NCBI GenBank assembly: GCA_017893485.1
Contig: CM030364.1
Location: 244,541,818 to 244,605,817, forward strand
Direction of reading: 5' to 3'
From: Hemerocallis citrina
Lineage: Eukaryota > Streptophyta > Magnoliopsida > Asparagales > Asphodelaceae
Length of the DNA: 64,000 nt
Both the position numbers and the translations under genes were made by a program. The notes below the pieces were generated by a model. It was not told the DNA's origin. It made no database searches and saw only the letters and a program-made list of their open reading frames with translations. Each line of letters opens with the position of its first letter. The stretch's first letter is position 1. This document shows, piece after piece, positions 33,424 through 45,296 of this stretch.

Positions 33424-34803
33424 TCAAGGGCACACCCATGTAGATGTAATCATGGAGGTGCCATCCTCCACACGAACTCCACCTACACCAAGGCTATCTT
33501 CACCTTCCAACGGTATTCGAACGTTGCAGTCTCGCGTCGGTAATTCTAGTGACATCTTACTAGATAACGCTTTAGGAACAATGGGCTTCCATACACTCGA
33601 CCGAGTTTTCCTGCTCCCACAAAGCTGGTAGAGGTTGTGCTGAACCTGCCCAATCCCCTTCTTACCCTTCATTACCTTACGACGACTATCCCAAACTGTC
33701 AAAACTCCACCTCGAGCTGCGTACCTGCAGCCACGAGCATCAAGAGTACCCAAGGATATAAGATTCTTCTGTATCGAAGGAATATGCATGACCTCTTCTA
33801 GTGTGAACCCTTTACCATCTGGCATCTCCAATTTAACAGTTTCCTCACCCACTACTTCACAAACCTCACCACTCCCCGTTCTCACACTACGACATGTTGA
33901 TGACTTGTAAGTAGAAAACATCTCCCACTCGGAGCAAATGTGAAAAGAACTTCCCGAATCAAGATACCAACTTGAATCGATATTTGAAGAACTTGAAACA
34001 AGAAGACAATAATCAACATTACTTGACCCAGTTGCGCTGACTATATGGGCTTGTTCTCCTTCTTTAGTAGCGCTCATCTGACTCAACCACATGTGACACT
34101 TTCTCTTCTAATGCCTAACTCCTTTACAGTAATGGCAACGAATCTTCTCCCTGTGTGTCGTATCCCTTCCAATTGAAGTATCACTACTCACCGCAAAACA
34201 CCCTAAAGAAGTAGACCCTCCTTTATGAGTCTCCTTTCTTAGTTCATCTTCCTTCAGACCCTTAATCACCCCGGCTACAGTGAGTGTCTCCTTGGCCGAT
34301 TTTCCATATAGCATGGTAGTTATCAAGTGATCATAAGAAGTTGGCAGTGAATATGTCAAGTTGAAAGCTTTATCCTCTTCGCTAAGATCATCAGCGTTAA
34401 TCGCCTTCAGTTCAGATATTACTTTATTGAACTCCACAATATGATCTTGAAGATGGGTACCTTCCTTCATTGAGAACCTAAACAGCTTCCTTTTCCAATA
34501 CATCCGATCTAGCAACGACGATCCCGAGTCGTCACTTTTGAGTCTCGCCCATAGACTCGCCGCACTTTTCTCCTCAAGGATATTACACTTGACTTCGTCC
34601 GCCAATTGCAACCGAGTTAAACTCAAGGCCTTCAAACAAATATCATCACACTTCTCTTGCTTCATGACGGTTGGCTTCTTCTCTTCTAAGGCAAGGTGCA
34701 AGTCCTTCTGAACCAAAACATCATACATGTCCACCTTCCATAGATTGAAGTTGATCTTACCGTCAAACCTCTTGATCTTCGTCTTTTGATCTTCCATCTC
34801 CAA
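33424..34803 (-). pseudogene. Copia gag-protease polyprotein, second copy with one stop
   Basis: Nearly identical to the open copy at 31134-32516. A TAG at 34108-34110 replaces the Tyr in the zinc knuckle (CHYCKGVRH then stop), and the frame continues to 33424. The gag domain and the protease motif WYLDSGSSFHIC are kept. Without the stop it would have the same 460-residue architecture. Integrase and RT are absent here too. Confidence 0.85.
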
Positions 34804-34830
34804 GGAACTCGAACAAACCCACGAATCCTG

Positions 34831-34845
34831 ATTGCTCTGATACCA
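34831..34845 (-). other. Primer-binding site of second copia-like unit
   Basis: Minus strand TGGTATCAGAGCAAT, two bases from the LTR at 34848. Confidence 0.9.
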
Positions 34846-34847
34846 CT

Positions 34848-35557
34848 TGTTAGGAAATTATGAGGATCTTGTTGAGTTTTTGACACAATCAACACAAAAC
34901 CACTAAGCAAGACTAGATCACACCAACCACACAAGCACACAAGAGTTGTCCCGGTTGGGGCTTTCGCCTTAATCCGAGGGAGGAAGAACCAAGATATTAT
35001 TCAACTAGAGAAGATACAAGAATACAATTTTCACCACGACCCTCTCTCAAGCCTAATGGAGCTTGATGCTGCTTACAATGGAGAACTCTCTCACCCTCTC
35101 AGATGAAGTACTCTCTTCTTCTATTCGGCACTCAATAGAATCATATGGATCTATGAGCCGTTACAATTGTTTATATAGATCTAGAGACAAATCCTAAGTT
35201 AATATCTTGTTACAATAACCTATTGGATATTTCTGAAGAGACAACCCTACGATAGGAGCCGTCAGATCTAACTTGAAGAACAAGTTAGGCTTCTCACGAA
35301 TCACCAAGATCCGACCCAATAAGCCCATCAGCGCCACGACCGGTCGACCTCACCCCCGAGGTCGGTCGACCGTCCCCCACTCGGGACTTCTGCACCCTAT
35401 GACCGGTCGACCGCACCCTATGACCGGTCGACCGCCACTTCTGCAACTACAGCCACTGACTATTTCCTTGCTTCTATTCCGTCTCCGATCTTCTCGATTC
35501 CTCCATCGTCTCATCATCTTCTTATTCAATCTCGTATGCAAAGACATAAACCCAACA
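34848..35557 (-). repeat. Copia-like array, 5'-most LTR
   Basis: 710 bp. It contains four GGTCGACC-bearing motifs at about 35340-35435, three of them written GACCGGTCGACC. Confidence 0.85.
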
Positions 35558-36149
35558 TCATGTAGTTAATATGTTTTATGTTCACATGCACAAGTTTCAC
35601 ACTGCGGCTAGCCGGCTATGTATGTGTTTTCTTAATATATGTCCTTAGTATGTTCACAGTAGTTGCTCCTTAATATATATTGCATTTTTTAAAAGTAATG
35701 TTCATGAAACTATTATATTTGTGCACAAGTCAACGTACATCTATATATAGTTGTGTACGGTAATCACTGGCTTGTACATATTTTTTTATATTAGTAGGTA
35801 TGCCCTATCAGTGGATCGCGCATAATTTACATCTGTTTACCTAGATATCATTATCCAGTTAATAGATGGGACAGTTCATTATTTTGTGTCCGGATCCATG
35901 ATCTGTTAACGATCCCAGCACTTGGTTATATTAATTTCTGGCGTCGAACATGTGGCAGACAGTGATTTCTGCTTGTGTGTCAGACATGCGGCCTCCTTAT
36001 CTCAGCCTTGTCGAATATGTGCCCAAGTTAAAATTCAGACTTCATATACTAGAACATCCCCTCGATGCTCCTAACTCAATTTGTGTTAGGTTTACAAATC
36101 TAGATAATGTAACTTAACTCCATGAATCTGTTGGTAAGGTGAAGGATAC
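35558..36149. other. AT-rich spacer
   Basis: About 590 bp, no ORF or repeat recognised. Confidence 0.5.
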
Positions 36150-36626
36150 TGATGTGGGTAAACAATCTAACCCGCTCAGAGTCGTCTGATCCTCTCAAAA
36201 TTTGCTCATCTCTGATCATCAGACCAGACGATTCAACAGACCTTCTACCGGTTCAGACCCCACAGAGAAACGAGTCAACCCGGTCCATTAGGATTAGGGC
36301 ACCCACACTCTCTACCTATAAATACCAGACCCTCTTCCCCTTCCACAAGGTAAGGAATTTTTTCTCACCTGAACCCTAGCTTTCCTTTCTTCCAGTAACT
36401 GACTAGATCGTCGGATGACCTATTGTCGGGATCTCTCCTGGTGTTTCTAGGCCTCTTGCAGGTGTCCAGGTCGGCTAGCTAGCGGCAACACCTTCTCTCC
36501 TGCTCCTCTCGAGATCCCTATCTAAGATCCAGATATGTGGCTGAGATCTGTCTTAGAACAGTCTTTCTCTCTACAAATAATAAGAACTCACATTTGTTGC
36601 TCCCACCACTAAATCAGCAACATCAG
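36150..36626 (+). repeat. Tat element 5' LTR (probable)
   Basis: Starts TGATGTGGG and ends CAACATCA at 36625, with matching TGATG/CATCA ends. It contains a TATA-type CTATAAATACC at about 36318 and a pyrimidine-rich start region. ATTGATGCCTTCTGTAAAAA follows directly and looks like a decayed form of the TTGGCGCCGTCTGTGGGAA primer site of Tat elements. The other LTR is not available for comparison, so length is provisional. Confidence 0.6.
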
Positions 36627-36703
36627 ATTGATGCCTTCTGTAAAAAATTTGACAGACTAAGCTGACCCCGAACTCGGATCTCTTCCTGAAGTCGCCCACT
36701 CCC

Positions 36704-37010
36704 ATGGCACCCAAAGCTAGGAGAGCTTTCACGGCCGGACGTCAGGCCGACCTTCCTCCTCCTTCTCGCAGAGTGTGTTAGCCATCCTTATGGAAATAGA
36801 GTATAAGGACCTAGTCCGCCGTCCTCCCCGATCGAGCAACAATAAGAAGAGGGACAAAAGATTCTACTGCCGGTTCCATCGAGACAACGGGCACGAGACT
36901 GATAATTGCCGGGCCCTCAAAGACGAGATTGAGGCTCTCATCTAGAGGGGGTACCTAAGGGAGTTCACCCAAGTTAACCCGAGGGACCCGAGATCTTCGC
37001 CTCCTCCTTG
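36704..37010 (+). pseudogene. Tat gag, internally deleted
   Basis: The start MAPKARRAFTAGRQAD at 36704 is followed within 25 codons by a jump to the gag C-terminus near 36800. RFYCRFHRDNGHETDNC and LKDEIEALI are the conserved Tat gag tail. The capsid part is missing, and a TAG follows ALI. Full-length Tat gag is several hundred residues, so a large internal deletion has occurred. Confidence 0.7.
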
Positions 37011-37219
37011 AACAGCCAACAGGCATCCAGAGCCTAAGCCCGAAGAAGCCGGGGGGCCGGCCATTCTTCGCTTTGTCCATGGAGGACCCATGAGAGGGGG
37101 GGGGAGGGGGGAGTCGAACACCCTTTCGTACGAGAGGTTAACTCGGTCCACAACTCTCCGCTCCCCGGGGAGCAAAAACTGGCGGTCTCGTTCTCCGCGG
37201 AAGATCTGGAAGGCGCCGA

Positions 37220-37697
37220 CTGCCTCATTGTGACGCCTTAGTAGTCAGCCTCGAAATGGTCAATCACGAGATCCGCTGCATCCTCATTGGCAACGGAAGC
37301 TCGGTCAATATCATGTTCCTGGCTGCATTCAAAAAGCTCAAACTCTCATGCGAGATGCTGAAACCGGCCGGGCACATGCTCCACAGGTTCTCTGGTGTTC
37401 TAGTCCGTTGAGGGAGTCATGGCACTTGATATAATAGCCGGTATCGCCCCGATCATTCGGACGGAAGCAATGAACTTCATGATGGTCGACGTCAAGGCCG
37501 CGTATAATGCCATCATTGGTAGACCCGGCCTCTGCTCCCTCCAAGCATTGCCCTCCACCTATCATCTGAAGATAAAATTTCCTACCGACCTCAGGGGTCG
37601 GCATAGTTCGGGGCAACCAGGATTCCGCACATTCATGTTACATGGCCGCGGTGGAGAGCGAAGTTTTTTTCTTCGACATAGTAGAGATCCCATTTGA
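37220..37697 (+). pseudogene. Tat aspartic protease, inactive
   Basis: The frame around 37250-37330 reads HEIRCILIGNGSSVNIMF. The family motif is VD-N-GSS, so the catalytic Asp position holds Gly. The C-terminal half at 37419-37697 has FMMVDVKAAYNAIIGRPGL, diagnostic of this protease type, after a frame slip near 37410. The missing Asp and the broken frame predict no activity. Confidence 0.75.
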
Positions 37698-37775
37698 TAG
37701 GAGTCAGTTCGGCTCGGAGCCCGTCGACAAGTTGGAGGAGGTCTCTTCGGGGAGGACAAATCTAAATGGTTCCGA

Positions 37776-38718
37776 GTGAGCCAGTCTCTCGCTTCAGATC
37801 TAATGCTGGTCATCATTGACTGCATCCGCCAGAATTCCGACTTCTTTGCATGGACGTCCTCGGACATGCCGGGAATTTTAGAGGACATCATCATACATAA
37901 ACTGAGTGTCCACCCGTGCTCGAGACCAGTCCAGCAGAAGCGCCGTAAGTTCTCTCCCGACCGCCAAGAAGTAGACAAGCTCCTCTTGGCTCAGTTCTTA
38001 CAGGAGGTCAACTACCTAGAATGGTCGGCAAACGTTGTGATGGTGAAGAAACCGAATGGAAAGTGGAGGATCTGCATAGACTTCACGGAGCTCAACAAGG
38101 CTTGTCCTAACGGTCGTTTCCCCCTCCCGAGCATTGACATACTAATTGACGCGACCTCGGGCCACGAGCTGCTGAGCTTCATGGATGCCTTTTCATGCTA
38201 CAACCAGATCAAAATGTTCCTTTTGGATATCGCCTAGACAGTCTTCATTACCGATCAAGGCCTCTACTGTTACCGGGTCATGCCCTTCGGACTGAAGAAC
38301 GCCAGAGCCACGTACCTAAAGGCTCGTCAATCGGGTCTTCAAAGAGCAGATAGGCCGGAACATGGACGTGTACGTGAACACGATATGCTCGTCAAAAGTC
38401 ACAGAGGAAAAGATCAAGTTAGTGATCCCGAGGAAGCTTTCGGGTTCTGCGGTCCCACAATATGAGACTCAACCTCTCAAAATGCACATTCGGCATCTCC
38501 TTGGGAAGTTTCTCGGATTCGTGGTCAGCCATTCGGGCAATGAGGCGAACCCCAAAAAAATTCACACCATACTTGACATGGCCCCTCCAAGAAACGTCAA
38601 GGAAGTCCAACGCCTTACGGGTCGACTGGCGGCCATTGGCCGTTTCCTCTCCAAGTCCGGAGAGAAGTCGCTCCTGTTCTTTAAAGCTCTTCGGGGAGCG
38701 AAAAGCTTTGAGTGGGGA
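37776..38718 (+). pseudogene. Tat reverse transcriptase, 5' part before S2
   Basis: Contains VVMVKKPNGKWRICIDFTEL, NKACPNGRFPLPSIDILID and FMDAFSCYNQIKM, then GLYCYRVMPFGLKNA. A TAG at 38235-38237 and indels break it. The YVDD active-site region at about 38365-38395 is scrambled: YV is followed by N instead of DD, and DMLVKS appears in another frame. The thumb-side piece (GKFLGFVVSHSGNEANPKKI, then FFKALRGAKSFEWG) runs up to the S2 insertion at 38718 and continues at 42141. Confidence 0.85.
38714..38718 (+). repeat. S2 target-site duplication, left
   Basis: GGGGA, identical to 42136-42140. Confidence 0.9.
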
Positions 38719-41700
38719 TGTCACGCCCCGCTTCCCAAAAATACGGAATATGGGCACGTAACATTGGCCCAGCGAATGACTAACGTCACCCATAAGCTGT
38801 TTATCCGATTAACTCAATAACATAATCAAGACAGAACAAATGCACATGCAAAATAATGATCTCATGAACAAAAATACTTGGAATGAAGAAATGAAAATAT
38901 CCAAATACAATAATAATAATCCAACGTCTGGAAACAAATAAAAATATTCGGGACATAAGTCCAATACAATAATAAATCCAATCCAAATAATAATAAGTCT
39001 CAATACATTAAGTTTATTAAACCAATAAGCAATTTAAAAGCAGAAATCTTCAAAATGTTTGTTCTCTAATTTCAGCAGGCAATTGTCCTTCATTACCTGT
39101 ATACACTTCATCTAAAAAAAAAAATTGTCCTTAGAGCAAGTCATAAACAGCAAGTAGAGAAAGCAGAGAACAATGGAATAACGGTATAACAATGAATCAA
39201 TGGATCAATAGGAATCAATAAAATGCGACAATAATCATGATAGTCGATGAAATAGCTATAATAATGATGCAATATTAATAACAATAATCAATGATCAATA
39301 ACGGTAACACTTAGCCAATATTCGATATCAATAGGAACAATATGCAGTGTCGATGTAGTGTGATCCTTAAGTCTATTAGTTATTTTAATCCTAACTAATG
39401 GAGCACTTCATGTATCCATCCTTTTACTACATGGTTTCTACATACAAACAAGTTACGTTTTAGACTTAGTAGTGGGCTCTATAGTTCATGTACTCTTCAA
39501 CGATAAACATTATTCACCTTTCGGTATACGATACGGTCATCGGCAACGATACAATACACGATAGATTGGGTTACGGCCATAACCACAATCACCTATAAAA
39601 TAATAGCCGGAACACTATTTAGGGAAACACGGGCCCCTTCTCCGAGTACAGTCCCTATATTGTCCACTACTAAAAGTCAACCTTTAAACCTCGGCTTATT
39701 AATTATTTATCAATGCAACAATACAATATGCAATTATAAGACATGAGATAAACAATAGTATCAATAGGGAAAACAGGAGGATGATAACATGGAGTAGGAT
39801 ATTTAGATAGATGAAAATAACTCATTGGGAATATGCAATGCAACATACATTCATTAATTCATGTAATGATACGATATAGGAATAATTAATTCATTGAAAA
39901 GTAGTATCCAAAATTCTAGACAGCAAGCGCAACCTGTACAAAAATACAGTTTTCCGCTGACTCAGAAGTCGAGAAAGTTGAATCCATTAGAAAATCTGAA
40001 AACTAGACTTCCATACGGTTCCAACGCGTACTTAAAAGTTCAAATTCCGAGAACAGTAGCTAGGTCAAACACATGTTTCTTTACAAGTTTAATGTTCAGG
40101 CAGAAATTTGACATCTCGTTGTTTTAATTTTTGAATCAGCCAAAAACTCAATATTAAAATCAGTAAAAATAATTTTTAAATTCCTAAACATGTTAAGCAA
40201 CAATCTGGAAATTTTCATAGCAAAATTCTATCATTTGATCCACCTTTTTACTGTTTAACAAGAAAAGTTCGAGAATCTGAAAATCTGAAAGTAAAAACAC
40301 AGCTGTAGTAACGGGTATAACTTTTGCTACAAAACTCGGAATCCGAAAATTCTGGATGTTATTGGCAACTACACACTCGGGGCTACATATCATATTCAGA
40401 AAGTGTTTCATTCTAAGGTTATTTACTAGTTCGAAAACAGCGATCAAGGTTCAGGTCAGCAAGCATGTACAGTTTTTAGGGTATTATTCCTTGAAAATAA
40501 ATTGATTAAACAATAGGTATATCGATTCTCTAGTCCATAAATTGTGTAATCAGCATGATGGGTGTCAAAACATGATAAATAAAATTTAGAACACACACAT
40601 ATACAAGTCTAACATCAATCAATCATCAAACAATCAAACGACATACAACCTAACAATTGTCTCTACAATAATTTATTTGTGTTGTGACTTGTATGAATAA
40701 CCCTATTATCAATCCTATATGCATTCATGAAAGATCCAAACTTTTGAGTCGAAGTGGCACGATGTCAAGAATATTGGGGTTAGCTCGTGTAAACTCTCAA
40801 TAGACCCAACGAAAGAGATAATAAAGGATAATACGATAACAAAGAGATCTACTTGCAATAATTTCAATAACACTTGAATTTGATACAATTAACAATTCAA
40901 AAGGACGGTGACTTGCCTGTTAGATGACGAAAACGAATACCAAGAATAACGGAATAAGAATCCCGAAGTAACGAACTCACGAACACACAATCACACGTGC
41001 AATATATGTTCAATAAAATCCCAAAAGCAATAACAGCAAGAGTACACAGTAATCACAGTAAGAGAGAGGCAAAGCTTGACAGCAACAATGGCAAGGGCGA
41101 TGGCTTGGTGGTCGCCAGCGTCACAGGCGGCGGTGGCGGCGTCGCAGGCGAGCGGCGCGATGGGGACGGGGCGGCGCTACAGTGATGGTCGACGGGATCA
41201 AGACAACAACATGGGAAGATTGGGGTTTGGCTGGCTGTTGACGATCGGAGGAAATAGAGGTCGGGGTGTCTGGTGGTGGCGCGACGGCGCGGGGAAGTCG
41301 CCGGAGGTGGGCGGCGCTCAGGAGGACGCCGGAAGTGGAGGGGATGGCCGGAGTTGCTTGGGAAGACAATGAACAGTGGAGTTTGGGCTGTTTGGGCGGG
41401 GAGAGAGAAAACAGGGAGGAGAGAGAAGAGAGGAGACAGAACAGGCAGCTAGGGTTTTGATTTGTGTGCAAAATTAGGGTTTGCAGTAGAGTTGTATTTA
41501 TAGGGTACAATTAGGGTACTGGGTTAGAGGTTTAGGGTCCAATAAAAATGGATTTGGGTCAAGAACAATTCAAATTGGGTTTTAAGGTTCAACTAAGAGG
41601 TAGATCAAAATTAATATGGTTTAAACAGAAATACTCACAATTAATTCAAAGAAAAATATGACCAATAAGAAAAATAGTTTATCGAGAAAAACGAAGAGTT

Positions 41701-42135
41701 TCATGAACAAAATTTAGATCCAATAAATAAATAAATAATACAATGAATATAAATTTGGCTTGAAAATTAAATCGGAATTTGCCACGATAAAAAGATCAAG
41801 TACGAAAATAAAATAATTCAGTAAATGAAAAAAATAAAATTAAATAATCAGAAGTAGCAGTTAACAATCATAATAAAATTATATAACAAAATAGTCCGGG
41901 TTTGACGAACTCGTTAAAATAATCCAATAATATTTGTTCTAGGTTCAATATAAATAGTTGATCAATAAGATACAGAAAATGAGATTAAAACACAACGTTA
42001 TTCGAAATTAATAGATTTTCAATTACAAAATACTTAAATAAAAGATCCGAAACGAATTTAGTATAAATTAAATTTATAAAAATCAAATTATAGCAAATAC
42101 ACAGAAAATACTAATTATCGGGAATGAGGGTTACA
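38719..42135 (-). mobile_element. Solo LTR, family S copy 2 (S2)
   Basis: 3417 bp on the minus strand, from TGTAACCCTC (read at 42135 downward) to GGGCGTGACA at 38719, flanked by a perfect 5-bp duplication GGGGA. It lies exactly inside the Tat polyprotein: the reading frame to its left resumes to its right once one duplication copy is discounted. Homology to S1 covers the promoter-like TGTACCCTATAAATACAAC, the GC-rich block (about 41080-41460), the CTTGACATCGTGCCACTT block and the terminal 80 bp. No internal retrotransposon sequence or PBS is present, so it is a solo LTR left by LTR-LTR recombination. Confidence 0.92.
39097..39111 (-). other. Micro-exon-like block in S2
   Basis: Minus strand ATGAAGTGTATACAG, preceded by a T-run and TAG and followed by GTAATGAAGG. 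It has the same 15-nt AG/GT-flanked layout as in S1 and S3. Confidence 0.4.
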
Positions 42136-42140
42136 GGGGA
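42136..42140 (+). repeat. S2 target-site duplication, right
   Basis: GGGGA, identical to 38714-38718. Confidence 0.9.
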
Positions 42141-42669
42141 GACCCTCAACAACAGGCTTTCGACCAGCTGAATTCATACCTAGCTAACCCCTTGCTCCTC
42201 AGCAAAGTAGAGCCGGGCGAGTCTCTCTTTCTTTATCTGGCTGCATCGGAACACACGCTCAGCTATATTGGTAAAGGAGGAGGACGGGGTCTAGAAGCCC
42301 CTCTATTATGTGAGCAAAGTCATGCACGACGCTGAACTCCGTTACACTAGGATAGAAAAGGTCACCTATGCACTGGTGATGGCCGCTCGGAAACTCCGAC
42401 GGTACTTTCAAGCCCACTCCATCCAAGTTCTTACAGACCAGCTCCTCAAGATGGTCATCAACAAACCAGAGAATTTCGGCTGCTTGGTCAAGTGGTTAAT
42501 CGAGCTGAGCCAGCATGATATTAGCTACCAACCTCGGACAACCATCAAAGGGCAAGCCCTCATAGAATTCATTACGGAATGTACCAGTCTCGAAGCATTT
42601 GAAGCCCGGGAGGATGAACAAGTGTGGGAAATCTATGTCGACGGATCATCCTGCGAGGGTGGAAGCTGA
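42141..42669 (+). pseudogene. Tat RNase H domain
   Basis: Resumes the polyprotein after S2 with QQAFDQLNSYLANPLLLSKV and LFLYLAASEHT. Then VSKVMHDAELRYTRIEKVTY and ALVMAARKLRRYFQAHSIQV follow, the RT-connected RNase H of gypsy elements. ISYQPRTTIKGQALIEFI leads into the linker before the second RNase H. A frame slip lies near 42290 and a TGA at 42667-42669. Confidence 0.8.
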
Positions 42670-43302
42670 ACTGACGTCATACTCAGGGGCCTTGAGGACT
42701 TCGTCCTCCAGTTCTCCATGCGTCTCAACTTTCAGGCCTCCAACAACGTGGCAGAATACAAAGCCATGATTGCCGGACTCATGCTAGCCCACAAGGCAGG
42801 GACAAGACGAGTAAAGACCTTCAGCGACTCTCACCTCATGGTTAATCAAATTACCAGGGATTACGAAGCCCGAGACGCCCAGATGATCCAATACTTGGCC
42901 CACGTCAGGCAACTCTTAACAGTCTTTGAGGGTGCCACTGTCGAACGCATTTCGAGGGAACAAAATAGCCAGGCCGATGCCTTGTTCAAGCTCGCATCGT
43001 CATCTTTCGAGGGCCTAGATCACACTGTCCTTGTTGAGATCCTCCTCAAGCCTAGCATCGAGAACCCTGAGGTCCTTTGCATCAACCCAGGCATTCAAGC
43101 AGGCACTTGGATGGATCCCGTCCAGAAGTTCTTGGCAGATGGAGAACTCCCACTAGACCCGGCCGAAGCCAGAAAGACAAGAATCCGATCAGAAAGATTC
43201 ACCCTGATTGATAATATACTCTTCAAGCGCTCGTACACTAAGGTGGACGGGAGACCATATCTTCAATGTCCAAGTCCTGATGAATCCAAGTACCCACTAT
43301 AG
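42610..43302 (+). pseudogene. Tat second (archaeal-type) RNase H
   Basis: WEIYVDGSSCEGGS opens the fold with the first catalytic Asp. After the TGA, FQASNNVAEYKAMIAGLMLA carries the catalytic Glu, and TFSDSHLMVNQITRDYEARD carries the next Asp. ERISREQNSQADALFKLA supplies the last Asp. Acid positions are kept, unlike the neighbouring protease and RT. This additional RNase H separates the Tat branch from other gypsy elements. Confidence 0.85.
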
Positions 43303-44277
43303 GAGTTGCACGAAGGAATTGGGGGATTCCATATGGGTAACAGGTCGCTCGCGAGGAAAGTACTCAACCATGGCTACTATTGGCCGACCATACTGCAAGA
43401 TGCCCAAGATCTTGTGAAAAGGTGCGACCCTTGTTAGAGATTCTCTTCGATCAGACACTTTCCCCATGCCAAACTCAAGTCACTTGCCAGTCCAACCCCA
43501 TTTTTTATGTGGGGGATGGACCTAGTCGGCCCATTCTCGAAGGCCACAGGCCAAAGATGTTTCCTCATCGTGGCCATCGACTACTTCATTAAGTGGGTCG
43601 AGGTAGAATCCTTGGCCACCATCACTGAACATCAGACCCAAAAATTCTTCTGGAAACACATTATTTGTCTATTCGGGATCCCACACGTGCTCATCACCAT
43701 CACCGATAACAGAACTCAATTTACAGGCAAAAATTTCCAAAAGATCTGTGAAGAACTCTGGATCTAGCAGCGGTTCTCATCAATAGCCCATCCCTAGTCG
43801 AACGACCAAGCTGAAAACGCTAACCGCCAAAATCTTGAAGGTCTCAAAAAATAGTTGGACAAATTTCCCAAGGGACTCTGGGTCGAAGAATTATCGAGCA
43901 TCCTTTGGTCATATCAAACAACCAAGACGATCCCTATGGGCGAGTCCCCATTCAAACTGACATACGGGACATAAGTTTTCATCACGCTAGAAATTGGGCT
44001 CATGAGCTTCAATGAGGAATCCAATTCGAACAATCTCAGGGCCAACTTGGACCTAGTCGGCAAACTATGTGAAAAATCCACCATCAAAAGAAATATCTAT
44101 CAACAATGGATTGAAAGGTTCTGTAACAAGAAGGTCCATCCAACAAACATTAAGGATGGTGACCTCGTACTCAGGAAGCTCGCTATTTCCAACCCAACCA
44201 AGAAAGGCTTAACTGACCCCGAACTGAAGCCCGTACAAGATATCCCAAGCGGTATGTTCGGGCACGTATCGACTTGA
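43303..44277 (+). pseudogene. Tat integrase, multiply interrupted
   Basis: The HHCC zinc-binding region at 43305-43435 has GFHMGNRSLARKVLNHGYYW and KRCDPC. The catalytic core has MWGMDLVGPFSKATGQRCF (first Asp), IPHVLITITDNRTQF (second Asp) and AENANRQNLEGL (Glu). The C-terminal part at 44002-44277 holds DGDLVLRKLAISNPTKKGLT. Stops occur at least at 43300, 43435, 43765 and near 43850, so it is inactive despite visible DDE residues. Confidence 0.85.
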
Positions 44278-44429
44278 AGACCTGGGGGGTAGGCCAGTCA
44301 AGAGACCCTAGAATGCAGAGTATTTCATTAAGTTCCATGAGGGACCATAGGGAAGTCTGTGTTTGTAAACGGAGGTACGCTCTATTTCTTTTGTGTAACT
44401 AAGCAAGGAAGAGAAATGAAGTTTTTTTT

Positions 44430-45170
44430 GTATGTCAAAATGTCTCACGTTCACCTCATTGAGGCAAAATCACTCACGTCCTTGCCACTCTGCTTGGACC
44501 TCGGCCCCAAACAAAAGATTTCTCAATCTCTCACATCCTCGCCACTCTGCTTGGACTTCGAGCAGTAATGAGAGATTTCTCAATCTCTCGCATGGACTTC
44601 GAGCCATAACGAAAGATTTCTTAATCTCTCACTTTGACTTCCACCCCAAATAAGAGATTTCTCAATCTCTCACGTCCTTGCCACTCGGCTTGGACTTCGA
44701 GACACAACAAGATAATTCTCAATCTCTCACAGAGACTTCGGCTCCAAACGAGAGATTTCTCAATCTCTCACGTTCTTTCCACTCGGCTGGGACTTCAAGC
44801 CATAACGACTCTGACTTGGACTTCCACCCCAAACGAGAGTCTTTTCAATCTCTCACGTCCTCGCCACTTGACTTGAACTTCGATCCATAACGAGAGATTT
44901 CTCAATCTCTTACATGGACTTCGACCCTAAACGAGAGATTTCTTAATCTCTCACGTCCTAGCCACTCAGCTTGGACTTCGAGCCATAATGAGATGTTTCT
45001 CAATCTCTCACATGGATTTTGACCCCAAACGAGATATTTCTCATTCTCTCATGTCCTCGCCAATCGGCTTGGACTTCGGGCCATAACGACTAATTTCTCA
45101 TTCCCTCACATGGACTTCGACCCCAAACAAGAGATTTCTCAATCTCTTATGTCCTCGCCACTTGACATGA
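44430..45170 (+). repeat. Tat 3' tandem repeats, type I
   Basis: Compound unit of about 57 + 41 bp built on CTCACGTCCTCGCCACTCGG, TTGGACTTCGAGCCATAACG and AGAGATTTCTCAATCT, alternating with CATGGACTTCGACCCCAAACG. Each unit contains the self-complementary GAGAGATT..AATCTCTC. It diverges between copies, with frame-like stretches that are not genes. Confidence 0.85.
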
Positions 45171-45296
45171 ATTTCGAGCCAACTACTGACTTTCTTACAA
45201 TCCTATCACGCTCGATGCTCGGCACAAACTTCGAGCTAGCTACTGGCTTTCTCACAAAGTCTATCACGCTCGACGCTCGGCATGAACTACGAGCTA
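45171..45296 (+). repeat. Tat 3' tandem repeats, type II (left part)
   Basis: About two units of a 58-bp repeat based on GAGCTAGCTACTGGCTTTCT and CACGCTCGACGCTCGGCATG. Split by S3; it continues at 48507. Confidence 0.85.

Larger units (their letters stand above)
30273..35557 (-). mobile_element. Copia-like gag-protease element in a three-LTR array
   Basis: Minus-strand order: LTR (34848-35557), internal (33270-34847), LTR (32561-33269), internal (30980-32560), LTR (30273-30979). LTRs are 707-710 bp; on this strand they start TGTTGGG and end CCTAACA. Each internal region (1.58 kb) starts two bases after the LTR with a TGGTATCAGAGCAAT primer-binding site, matching initiator methionine tRNA. 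Each holds gag plus a protease core and ends at an AAGGTGGAGAT-type polypurine tract. Integrase, RT and RNase H are absent from both, so the element is non-autonomous. The middle LTR serves both units. Outer pentamers ACATA and TCATG do not match. Confidence 0.9.

Noticed and set aside
30268..35562. Target-site duplication for the copia-like array
   Set aside because: The flanks ACATA and TCATG match at only three of five bases, so I do not claim one.
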